From: Chloroflexota bacterium
GTDB taxonomy: Bacteria > Chloroflexota > Dehalococcoidia > SZUA-161 > SpSt-899
Assembly: GCA_018657655.1 (NCBI GenBank)
Contig: JABHWQ010000354.1
Span: 1 to 5,510 of the forward strand
Length of the DNA stretch: 5,510 bases
Reading direction: 5' to 3'
In this document: positions 1 through 5,065 of the stretch, piece by piece
Layout of the letters: every line of letters begins with the position of its first letter
Numbering within the stretch: the first letter of the stretch is position 1
Position numbers and translations under genes: made by a program
The notes under the pieces: model-generated
What the model was told of the DNA's origin: nothing
Database searches by the model: none
What the model saw: only the letters and a program-made list of their open reading frames with translations

Positions 1-95
1 CCTAAATCAACTCTATTGAGCCCTTCTCCTTTAGCTGCTTCCCTTCGTTCCCTGGCTTAGCTGTGATATACTCTATCCAACGCTGGACTTGAGCT

Positions 96-1037
96 ATGAA
101 ACACGTCTGTTTTTCCGCAAAGCTAAGCCAAAACTCGCATCAGGGCTATCCGGCCAAAAACGGCGGATCGTATCCATGTTTGGACGATTTTAGTCCCGAA
201 ATCGTATTGGGCTGGCCGGAATATAAGTACGAAGTTGCATCAGATCGCTTTGTTGCCCGCTACTACGATGCCACCATCGGTAGATTCATTAGTCCTGACA
301 GTATTGTGCCCAGTCCATTTAATCCTCAGTCGCTGAATCGATATAGCTATTGTCTGAATAATCCGTTGAAGTATATTGATCCATTTGGGCATCAACCTGA
401 ATTAGCGTTTTTGTATCTTACTCCTGCTGATCTAGCATATATGATCCTCAAAGCTATATACGAAGGTGACTACAGAACGTATCATAATCTAACAGTCACA
501 GTCTATACATCTAATACGGACTACACGTGGGAAGAAATACAGGCGCTGGGATATGATTACTACATCAATGAGGATGGAACTAAGTCATACATCTCTCGTA
601 CAGAAGTTCCTGTTGGTGCCGTTGCCGAGTTTCTTGGTAAAAAGGTGGTCCAGGAAATTGGAAAGAAGGTGATTAGTAAATGGTTTGGCAATGCTGTTGA
701 ACTTATTCTCATGAAAGGTGATGCACCTAACCCTCCTTATGAAGTCCAAGAGCATATAGAATTATTGGGGGAATTGCATGACACTGATTGGGTAAAGAAC
801 TGGAAGTATACACCAGGTGCTGTTTTTCCAGAAGGCGATCATAATCCTACTCATGTGGGTTACACTGGCAATTCAGAGTCTTACGAATGGTTCATTAGGC
901 ATGACACAGGTTTGATTACGTGGACAACATACTCAAGCACCGGAGGCTATCAATCTGGAAGTTGCGAGATCGATCCTACATTACCACATTGGGCATCTGT
1001 AGACGGAGAATGGGTGAATATCGGAGGTGCCTTGTAG
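96..1037 (+). CDS. Orphan RHS repeat-associated core fragment with unrecognised C-terminal tip
   Basis: The 313-residue product carries a clear RHS repeat-associated core at about residues 43-99 (YKYEVASDRFVARYYD, then IGRFISPDSIVPSPFNPQSLN, then DPFGH). RHS/YD proteins are normally well over 1000 residues: repeats form a shell and the polymorphic tip after the DPxG motif is often a toxin. Here the shell repeats are absent. An in-frame stop (90-92) lies just before the ATG, residues 1-42 do not look like RHS sequence, and no good ribosome binding site precedes the start. This is therefore probably a displaced or silent 3' cassette left by recombination rather than an intact gene. The tip (residues 100-313) has a short hydrophobic stretch near 174-206 and an aromatic, Gly/Ser-rich end. 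I recognise no nuclease or other toxin motif in it. No small immunity-like gene follows; the next gene is an LRR protein 129 bases on. The RHS core is secure, but expression and the function of the tip are unknown. Confidence 0.8.
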   Translation: MKHVCFSAKLSQNSHQGYPAKNGGSYPCLDDFSPEIVLGWPEYKYEVASDRFVARYYDATIGRFISPDSIVPSPFNPQSLNRYSYCLNNPLKYIDPFGHQPELAFLYLTPADLAYMILKAIYEGDYRTYHNLTVTVYTSNTDYTWEEIQALGYDYYINEDGTKSYISRTEVPVGAVAEFLGKKVVQEIGKKVISKWFGNAVELILMKGDAPNPPYEVQEHIELLGELHDTDWVKNWKYTPGAVFPEGDHNPTHVGYTGNSESYEWFIRHDTGLITWTTYSSTGGYQSGSCEIDPTLPHWASVDGEWVNIGGAL

Positions 1038-1155
1038 AGGAATAACATGTCCATTGCTTGTGTCCTATCATCAGTCACTAGTCGATCAGTCTAAATTAAG
1101 TGAGTTCTATCAATGTGTACAGAGTAATGGGGTCAAAATAGCTGGAGCTTTAGCT

Positions 1156-1169
1156 AAAGGAGCAAAGTG
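1156..1169 (+). promoter_or_regulatory. Shine-Dalgarno AAAGGAG and GTG start of the LRR gene
   Basis: AAAGGAG at 1156-1162 lies four bases before GTG at 1167-1169. This start gives a product beginning M-K-K followed by a hydrophobic segment, which is a normal export signal, so GTG is preferred to the internal ATG codons. A 12-bp perfect palindrome, CTTTAGCTAAAG (1148-1159), overlaps the left side of the ribosome binding site. Confidence 0.7.
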
Positions 1170-2690
1170 AAGAAGCTAATAATTCCATTTATGACACTTC
1201 TTATGGTAGTGTTTCTTGGTGGGGCCATGGCATGCGGGAATAACGAAAGTGAGAATGGGAATAAGTTGGTCGTCTTTCCCGACCACAACCTAGAGAGTGC
1301 AATTCGTTCTGAAATTATGAAATCAACGGGAGATATTTGTCAGTCTGACGTTGAGGACATGACCTATCTCGATGCCAGCGACAACGGGATAAATGATCTC
1401 ACGGGTTTGGATTATTGCACCAACCTCACATGGATTGATATCAGTTCAAATGACATTGTAGATTTGTCGCCGCTGGCTAATCTTCCTAATGTGACTACAT
1501 TATGGCTTGCAGGATGCGATATTGACAATATATCTGCCCTGTCCAACCTCCGTAGTCTGACCGTATTAGGCCTTCCACACAACGAGATCGCGGAGATATC
1601 TCCTCTATCCAACTTAACCAGTCTAGATACACTTTGGCTCGGATATAACGAAGTTCATGACATCTCACCACTTGCAGACTTGGTAAATCTTACTGATCTT
1701 GACTTGAGTTGGAATAAAGTCATCGACATATTACCACTATCCGAACTCGTCAGCCTAGAAAAACTCGATCTCACAGGGAATATGGTACATGACGTGTCCC
1801 CACTTTCTAATCATTCAAAGCTGACTATACTCAATCTGGTTTTTAACAGGCTCACTGATATCTCATCCTTGTCCAGCCTCAATAACATAACTACACTTAA
1901 TCTTGGAAGGAATGGTATTAGCGATATCAAGCCTCTGTCAGATCTCAGTAATCTGGTAGAACTAGGCTTGGTGGACAACTATATAACCGATATCATTCCC
2001 CTTGTTGATAACGCTGGATTGGCCATGAACACACAGATGTGTTCACCACCCAATCCTCCAAGTGCTCATGACTTGGTTAATGCGAACACATCTTCACCAA
2101 CTTCGACGATTACTAACGCTGCAGTTATTATCCCTGATCCTGGCCTTGAGAAAGTGATCCGTCAGTACTTAAATAAGGCGTCAGGAGACCTTTATCAGTC
2201 TGATCTTGCTTCCTTGATTTTGCTTCAGTCTACTGATAGGCACATAGCTGATATTTCGGGATTGGAGTATTGCATCAACTTGTCCGGCCTCTGGTTGGGA
2301 GGCAACGAGATTATCGATATTGCTCCGCTATCAAATCTCTATGTACTTGAGCAGCTTGATCTTTCAAACAACAGTATTACCGACATCTCACCACTTTCAG
2401 GTCTCACTAAGCTATCAACGATTCATCTTGACGAAAACCAGATACAAGAAATATTTCCTTTGGTACTGAACCGAAGTTTACAAGGTGAAAACACCTATAT
2501 AGATTTGACGGGGAATCCTTTGAGCTTTACATCAAACAGCTGTTACATCCCTCAGCTTCGAGAAAGAGGAGTGAACTTAGAAGGGGGAGGGAAGCCTCAT
2601 ATTGGGCTGGGAGGTAATCCGTTAAATGAAGTATCGATTAATGACTGTATTCCACAACTCGTGACCAGGGGTGTCGATGTCAGATATTAA
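1167..2690 (+). CDS. Exported internalin-like leucine-rich-repeat protein, probable lipoprotein
   Basis: Residues 1-22 form a signal peptide (KK, hydrophobic core, GGAMA) followed by Cys23. This fits lipoprotein processing with an atypical lipobox, or signal peptidase I cleavage after AMA, so the protein is outside the cytoplasmic membrane. The mature part has two related modules. Each opens with a cap (VVFPDHNLESAIR at about 35 and VIIPDPGLEKVIRQ at about 320) and then has 22-residue LRRs of the internalin/SDS22 type, consensus LxxLxLxxNxIxDIxPLxxL. I count about ten in module 1 (64-285) and about four in module 2 (348-440), joined by a Ser/Thr/Pro/Asn-rich linker (about 286-318). The C-terminus holds two copies of a different repeat of about 29 residues (IDLTGNPL...IPQLRERGVNL at 444-472; IGLGGNPL...IPQLVTRGVDV at 479-506). 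Such proteins bind protein or glycan ligands and no catalytic motif is seen. The ligand is unknown. An LRR immunity partner for the upstream RHS tip is conceivable but unsupported. Confidence 0.9.
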   Translation: MKKLIIPFMTLLMVVFLGGAMACGNNESENGNKLVVFPDHNLESAIRSEIMKSTGDICQSDVEDMTYLDASDNGINDLTGLDYCTNLTWIDISSNDIVDLSPLANLPNVTTLWLAGCDIDNISALSNLRSLTVLGLPHNEIAEISPLSNLTSLDTLWLGYNEVHDISPLADLVNLTDLDLSWNKVIDILPLSELVSLEKLDLTGNMVHDVSPLSNHSKLTILNLVFNRLTDISSLSSLNNITTLNLGRNGISDIKPLSDLSNLVELGLVDNYITDIIPLVDNAGLAMNTQMCSPPNPPSAHDLVNANTSSPTSTITNAAVIIPDPGLEKVIRQYLNKASGDLYQSDLASLILLQSTDRHIADISGLEYCINLSGLWLGGNEIIDIAPLSNLYVLEQLDLSNNSITDISPLSGLTKLSTIHLDENQIQEIFPLVLNRSLQGENTYIDLTGNPLSFTSNSCYIPQLRERGVNLEGGGKPHIGLGGNPLNEVSINDCIPQLVTRGVDVRY

Positions 2691-2700
2691 GATTCTCTCA

Positions 2701-2720
2701 TCCAAGGACTGTTACTTGGA
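2701..2720. other. Short hairpin between convergent genes
   Basis: TCCAAG (2701-2706) and CTTGGA (2715-2720) form a 6-bp stem with an 8-base loop, 11 bases after the LRR stop codon and between it and the convergent membrane-protein gene. It lacks a clear T-run on either strand, so it is at best a weak terminator. Confidence 0.3.
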
Positions 2721-2746
2721 AAGGCACGCCTACAAGGTCATATCAT

Positions 2747-3229
2747 TTAATTTAATTTTGCCCCACAATTGGCGCATATGTCCCACGCATTATCAATATC
2801 ATTACCACAGTTAGCGCAATAATAGCCATCGGCTTCACTCAGGTTGCTAGATTGAGTTTTTGGCCTTTTCATTCCTTGTAGGCCTACTGGTTTTGGCTTT
2901 TGTCCACTATACGTTGCGTTTCCAAAAGCTAGGATTGGCAGAAAAACAAAAGGGACAAAAAACAGTCCCAATGCGAAACCAGCCCCCTTGCTAAACCGTT
3001 TAGCCATACCTGATGCGATAAGGGCCATCACAAATAGATCAACCCACGGTATAAACCATAGTATGGTCCACCAACCTGATCTTTCAGAAACCTTGAGTGT
3101 CACATATATGTTGTAGATCGGTATAATCGCAGCCCATTCCGGTCGCCCGGCCTTTCTAAATATGAACCACAAAGACACTATTATTATCAATAGTGGTATG
3201 GCATAAATTACTATTAAGCCTATATCCAA
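2747..3229 (-). CDS. DUF5684-like three-helix membrane protein with C-terminal zinc ribbon
   Basis: The 160-residue protein has three predicted membrane helices at about residues 4-24, 53-73 and 84-104. Between helices 1 and 2 is the segment AGRPEWAAIIPIYNIYVTLK, followed by SGWW at 51-54. The A-G-x-P-x-W-A-x-x-I-P-I-Y-N pattern is characteristic of the small DUF5684 membrane family, whose biochemical role is not established. After a polar linker (about 108-135) the cytoplasmic or periplasmic tail ends in a zinc ribbon with Cys138, Cys141, Cys152 and Cys155 (CANC-x10-CANC). This is the common short zinc_ribbon_2 fold found as an accessory on membrane proteins. The start is TTG, supported by GGGAG six bases upstream and by the family-like N-terminus. 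It converges on the LRR gene with 56 bases between stop codons. The family call is by pattern recall; the topology and the zinc ribbon are read directly. Confidence 0.85.
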   Translation of the reverse strand: MDIGLIVIYAIPLLIIIVSLWFIFRKAGRPEWAAIIPIYNIYVTLKVSERSGWWTILWFIPWVDLFVMALIASGMAKRFSKGAGFALGLFFVPFVFLPILAFGNATYSGQKPKPVGLQGMKRPKTQSSNLSEADGYYCANCGNDIDNAWDICANCGAKLN

Positions 3230-3240
3230 ATCTGTCTCCC
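3227..3240 (-). promoter_or_regulatory. GGGAG ribosome binding site deciding a TTG start
   Basis: On the minus strand GGGAG (3240-3236) stands six bases before TTG (3229-3227). No ATG or GTG lies nearby in frame with an equal ribosome binding site, and this start places the first membrane helix right at the N-terminus. Confidence 0.6.
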
Positions 3241-3295
3241 TTTACTTGACCTATATCTCAAGTGGGATCGTTCTTTCGGAAGTTTCCCTTTCTGC

Positions 3296-3325
3296 AATAT
3301 AACATTAGGAGTAGGATAGGTACAA
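3296..3325 (-). promoter_or_regulatory. Possible promoter of the DUF5684-like gene
   Basis: On the minus strand TTGTAC (3325-3320) is followed after 18 bases by TATATT (3301-3296), a 5/6 match to the -10 consensus, about 67 bases upstream of the TTG start. The -35 is poor (3/6), so this is a suggestion only. Confidence 0.25.
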
Positions 3326-3344
3326 CCCATTTCTTATAATCTCC

Positions 3345-3375
3345 AAGCGGGGTGGTTCAACAGGGCACCCCGCTT
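3345..3375. other. 10-bp perfect hairpin, first of an adjacent pair
   Basis: AAGCGGGGTG (3345-3354) is the perfect reverse complement of CACCCCGCTT (3366-3375), with an 11-base loop. There is no real T-run on either side, so it does not look like a standard terminator. A second strong hairpin starts seven bases later. Confidence 0.6.
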
Positions 3376-3381
3376 TCGTTC

Positions 3382-3431
3382 CCCCGTGCCTGAAAGATTT
3401 CCACTACGGCGGAATGAGGGAAGGCACGGGG
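3382..3431. other. 10-bp perfect hairpin with a 30-base loop, second of the pair
   Basis: CCCCGTGCCT (3382-3391) pairs perfectly with AGGCACGGGG (3422-3431). The 30-base loop contains a small TTCC/GGAA stem (3399-3402 with 3411-3414). The right arm runs into CGGGGAACTTCA (3427-3438), which recurs at 3620-3631. Confidence 0.6.
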
Positions 3432-3438
3432 AACTTCA
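3427..3438. repeat. 12-base direct repeat CGGGGAACTTCA, copy 1
   Basis: This 12-base sequence is found again exactly at 3620-3631. Copy 1 overlaps the right arm of a hairpin and lies 30 bases before the first decamer block. Confidence 0.6.
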
Positions 3439-3468
3439 ATCACCTCAATCAGTAGACTAAAACCGTTC

Positions 3469-3508
3469 CGTAAATGGGCGTAAATGGGCGTAAATAACCG
3501 TAAATGCC
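3469..3508. repeat. Decamer array, block 1 (four units of CGTAAAT at exact 10-base spacing)
   Basis: CGTAAAT begins at 3469, 3479, 3489 and 3499, exactly every ten bases. The inter-motif triplets are GGG->GGG->AAC->GCC-like: units 1 and 2 are identical (TAAATGGGCG) and units 3 and 4 differ after TAAAT. No coding frame is supported here. Confidence 0.85.
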
Positions 3509-3580
3509 TGTTGTCTTTCCTCAGCCAGGTTATGGGTAAGTGGGGATTTTGTATTGTTCCGGGCAGAGAATGTTAGTATA

Positions 3581-3610
3581 TGGAATTACGCGGCGTTTTT
3601 GGTAATTCCA
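3581..3610. other. AT-rich hairpin before the second repeat block
   Basis: TGGAATTAC (3581-3589) pairs perfectly with GTAATTCCA (3602-3610) around a 12-base loop containing GCGG and a T5 run. With a two-base bulge the stem can extend by four A/T pairs (3577-3580 with 3613-3616). It stands just before the second copy of CGGGGAACTTCA. Confidence 0.6.
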
Positions 3611-3619
3611 CATATATAC

Positions 3620-3631
3620 CGGGGAACTTCA
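3620..3631. repeat. 12-base direct repeat CGGGGAACTTCA, copy 2
   Basis: An exact copy of 3427-3438. It sits nine bases before the first CGCAAAT of the long decamer array, so both copies lead into a decamer block. Confidence 0.6.
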
Positions 3632-3639
3632 TAAAAGCG

Positions 3640-3860
3640 CGCAAATAACCGTTAATCGCCGCAAATGCACATCAATTCCGATTCATGCTAAGCAATGATG
3701 TGCGTAAATCTGCGCAAGTGCGTGCGAATCCACACAAATCCACTATGTTGACGATGGTTAAAACAAGGTGCGCAAATGCAAGCAAACAAACACAAAAATT
3801 TGCGCAAACTCACACAAATATACGCAAATCCACGCAAATGAACGTAAAGCGCCGCAAATG
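3640..3860. repeat. Decamer array, block 2 (degenerate CGCAAAT/CGTAAAT repeats, period 10)
   Basis: Recognisable units (CG or CA, then C/T, then AAAT or a close variant) begin at 3640, 3650, 3660, 3670, 3703, 3713, 3723, 3733, 3771, 3781, 3791, 3803, 3813, 3823, 3833, 3843 and 3853. The step is ten bases almost throughout, with slips of about two to three bases near 3692-3703 and 3791-3803. The stretch 3743-3770 is strongly degraded. The flanking triplets vary freely while AAA is the best-kept part. Short A-runs in helical phase predict intrinsic curvature. Open frames run through the array on both strands, but they only reflect the simple composition and give low-complexity Lys/Gln/Thr/Asn peptides. 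I know similar degenerate 10-12-base arrays between genes of many environmental bacteria but cannot name a family. Confidence 0.85.
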
Positions 3861-3909
3861 CCGGTTCTCTTTCCGGTTCCATCAGGCAATATCCCCGGAA
3901 AAAGGGGGC

Positions 3910-4302
3910 CTACTTGCGCCGCTTTTTTGCGGATGGTGCTGCCACACCACAGCAACGTTTGTACTTTTCGCCGCTGCCGCAGGGACAGGGTACACCGCGA
4001 GGCGTCCCCGGAAACTTATTGCCCTCTGAACCCTGGTCGGAAGTTTCGGCGGGTCCAGGGTTGGCCTGCGCCGAGGCGATTTCCTTCTTGTTCTCAGCTA
4101 ACCGGCTTTCTGACTCTCGTTTTATCTTGGTCTGCACCTGGGAACGCATCTCTTGAGCCCTTGCCAACTTCTCATCAATCGCCTTTCTGAGCCAGTCACT
4201 CACGCTTAAAAAATGAAGGAGATCGGCTTCATCCTTTATTTGCCGGTACAACTCATCCGAAATCCGTACCCCAATCACTCTGGTATTTCGGCCTTTAACC
4301 AT
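3910..4302 (-). CDS. Ribbon-helix-helix DNA-binding protein with C-terminal SEC-C zinc motif
   Basis: The 130-residue product begins with a CopG/Arc-like ribbon-helix-helix: a short strand (TRVIGVRIS, 7-15), helix A (DELYRQIKDEADLLHF, 16-31) and helix B after the turn (SVSDWLRKAIDEKL, 33-46). RHH proteins dimerise through the strand, which enters the DNA major groove. Residues 47-80 are a charged, probably coiled helix. A flexible Gly/Pro/Ser linker (81-104) leads to a SEC-C motif with Cys106, Cys108, Cys117 and Cys118 (CPCGSGEKYKRCC). SEC-C is a small zinc-binding module first seen at the SecA C-terminus and common as a tail on unrelated proteins. The last residues are very basic (KKRRK). 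The start ATG has only a weak, rather distant AAGGGA. A 16-bp palindrome lies 20 bases upstream and fits autorepression. It reads in the same direction as the XRE gene 314 bases upstream. DNA binding is inferred from the fold; the SEC-C cysteines are seen directly. Confidence 0.88.
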   Translation of the reverse strand: MVKGRNTRVIGVRISDELYRQIKDEADLLHFLSVSDWLRKAIDEKLARAQEMRSQVQTKIKRESESRLAENKKEIASAQANPGPAETSDQGSEGNKFPGTPRGVPCPCGSGEKYKRCCGVAAPSAKKRRK

Positions 4303-4322
4303 GGCGGATTCATCCCTTAATC

Positions 4323-4338
4323 ATAGTGTTAACACTAT
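4323..4338. promoter_or_regulatory. 16-bp perfect palindrome ATAGTGTTAACACTAT, likely RHH operator
   Basis: The palindrome overlaps a possible minus-strand -10 (TATTAT, 4342-4337) just upstream of the RHH/SEC-C start codon. RHH repressors commonly bind such palindromes at their own promoters. The right part of the site, GTTAACACTA, recurs at 4373-4382 as a possible second half-site. Confidence 0.6.
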
Positions 4339-4372
4339 AATACCACAGAGTAAGCACGTTTTACACCGTTTT

Positions 4373-4382
4373 GTTAACACTA
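4373..4382. repeat. Second copy of GTTAACACTA, possible extra operator half-site
   Basis: This exactly repeats bases 4328-4337 of the palindrome, 45 bases further upstream of the RHH/SEC-C gene. The spacing of about four helical turns would place both sites on roughly the same face of the DNA. Confidence 0.45.
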
Positions 4383-4411
4383 CAAACCGTAGCTAAACCG
4401 ATGGTATTTTC

Positions 4412-4440
4412 AGACCCCCTGTCAGTACGTTCGGGGGTCT
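4412..4440. other. Hairpin AGACCCCC/GGGGGTCT
   Basis: AGACCCCC (4412-4419) pairs perfectly with GGGGGTCT (4433-4440) around a 13-base loop. It is the first of five possible stems in the spacer between the RHH/SEC-C and XRE genes. No T-run follows on either strand. Confidence 0.55.
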
Positions 4441-4449
4441 ACATTAGCC

Positions 4450-4467
4450 AACTCCGGTGCGGGAGTT
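4450..4467. other. Hairpin AACTCC/GGAGTT
   Basis: AACTCC (4450-4455) pairs with GGAGTT (4462-4467) around a six-base loop, ten bases after the previous hairpin. Confidence 0.45.
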
Positions 4468-4486
4468 CCGGAAAAGGGACAGATGC

Positions 4487-4523
4487 CAGGGGGAATGATC
4501 TTTAATCCTTCCCCCTGTGGGGG
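4487..4523. other. Two mutually exclusive GC-rich hairpins
   Basis: CAGGGGGAA (4487-4495) pairs perfectly with TTCCCCCTG (4509-4517). The same C-run, CCCCC (4511-4515), can instead pair with GGGGG (4519-4523) across a three-base loop. The two stems share bases and cannot form together, as in a switch or a structured replication or transfer site. The function is not shown. Confidence 0.55.
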
Positions 4524-4554
4524 GATAGTCTGCTACCGCTCAGCAAAGAAGCCA

Positions 4555-4586
4555 TCAAGGAACGTTTCACTTTCATGAATCCTTGA
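4555..4586. other. Hairpin TCAAGGA/TCCTTGA downstream of the XRE gene
   Basis: TCAAGGA (4555-4561) pairs with TCCTTGA (4580-4586) around an 18-base loop. In the minus direction it lies 31 bases after the XRE stop codon. A TTCTTT stretch follows (4549-4544), so it could be a weak terminator for that gene. Confidence 0.4.
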
Positions 4587-4616
4587 CGCCTTGGGTTGAG
4601 TGCTGGACAGGGGAGA

Positions 4617-5000
4617 TTAGTTGGCTTTGTAGGTTTCGCGGGTCTTGACGTCCCGAATCATGACATCGAGGAAGTTGATGATGCGTTCCTTATCTTCTAA
4701 AGGGAGCTCTTCCAGATTCTTTAAGCGAGTGATCATTGCCTGGTCCTTGAGACTATCGGGGACATCATGCTCGTTGACGAGTGAATCGAGAGTCACACCG
4801 AAAGCTACGGCAAACTTCCTGGCCACCTCAACGGAGGGGATGGTGTAACCCAGTTCATAGCGTCCGACGATCTTCCCGGACGTTCCGATCTTCTTGCCCA
4901 ATTCTGGCTGAGACCATCCCCGATCCTTCCTTAGTTCCTGAATTCGTTTGGCAAAAACGGATAAAACCTTTTCCTGTTTCTCCATAGTTTGTTCTGTCAT
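4617..5000 (-). CDS. XRE-family (Cro/CI-type) transcriptional regulator
   Basis: The 127-residue protein has a typical HTH_3 domain at about residues 14-74. In it the helix-turn-helix runs through SQPELGKKIGTSGKIVGRYELG (30-51) and is followed by IPSVEVARKFAVAFGVTLDSLV. The C-terminal part (about 82-122) is a charged, helical tail, probably for dimerisation. It has no peptidase (LexA/CI autocleavage) or metalloprotease domain, so induction by RecA-type self-cleavage is not expected. GAGGA five bases before the ATG supports the start. The gene is divergent from the CHC2 primase-like gene, with 142 bases between start codons holding an operator-like inverted repeat. By analogy with phage and integrative-element control regions it probably represses that gene and perhaps itself. 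The family is certain; the target is inferred. Confidence 0.93.
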   Translation of the reverse strand: MTEQTMEKQEKVLSVFAKRIQELRKDRGWSQPELGKKIGTSGKIVGRYELGYTIPSVEVARKFAVAFGVTLDSLVNEHDVPDSLKDQAMITRLKNLEELPLEDKERIINFLDVMIRDVKTRETYKAN

Positions 5001-5024
5001 TCGTTTCCTCTGTTGTGTAGGTCC

Positions 5025-5053
5025 AAATTACCCCATAAAAAGGTATCCGTCAA
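5025..5053 (-). promoter_or_regulatory. Possible promoter of the XRE gene
   Basis: On the minus strand TTGACG (5053-5048, 5/6 match) is followed after 17 bases by TAATTT (5030-5025, 3/6 match), about 24 bases before the ATG. The -35 is good and the -10 weak. It lies back to back with the primase promoter. Confidence 0.45.
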
Positions 5054-5065
5054 GAGGATTAAGGG

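Noticed and set aside
1046..1093. Small frame after the RHS fragment as an immunity gene
   Set aside because: It encodes only about 15 residues and has no ribosome binding site; immunity proteins are usually around 100 residues or more.
1412..1612. 66-residue open frame on the minus strand inside the LRR gene
   Set aside because: It is the antisense shadow of a regular 22-residue LRR repeat, which keeps the opposite frame open; it has no domain and no independent ribosome binding site.
3469..3860. CRISPR array
   Set aside because: The repeat unit is ten bases, degenerate, and lacks unique spacers of 25-40 bases; there are no cas genes.
3685..4190. Several open frames on both strands across the decamer array (114, 64, 65, 140 residues) and one at 3914-4156
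   Set aside because: They translate the CGYAAAT repeat into low-complexity Lys/Gln/Thr/Asn (plus) or Cys/Phe/Leu-rich (minus) peptides, or run antisense to the well-supported RHH/SEC-C gene.
4412..4440. Rho-independent terminator of a convergent transcript
   Set aside because: The stem is strong but no T-run follows on the plus strand (ACATT), and on the minus strand it is followed by GAAAA.
4483..4578. 31-codon plus-strand frame starting ATG after AAGGGA
   Set aside because: The start context is passable, but the frame runs through the hairpin cluster, its peptide shows no feature, and the palindromic structure explains the sequence better. A stranded ribosome profile could reopen this.
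4645..4987. Plus-strand open frames of 67 and 68 residues
   Set aside because: They are antisense shadows of the XRE regulator, whose HTH domain is unambiguous.
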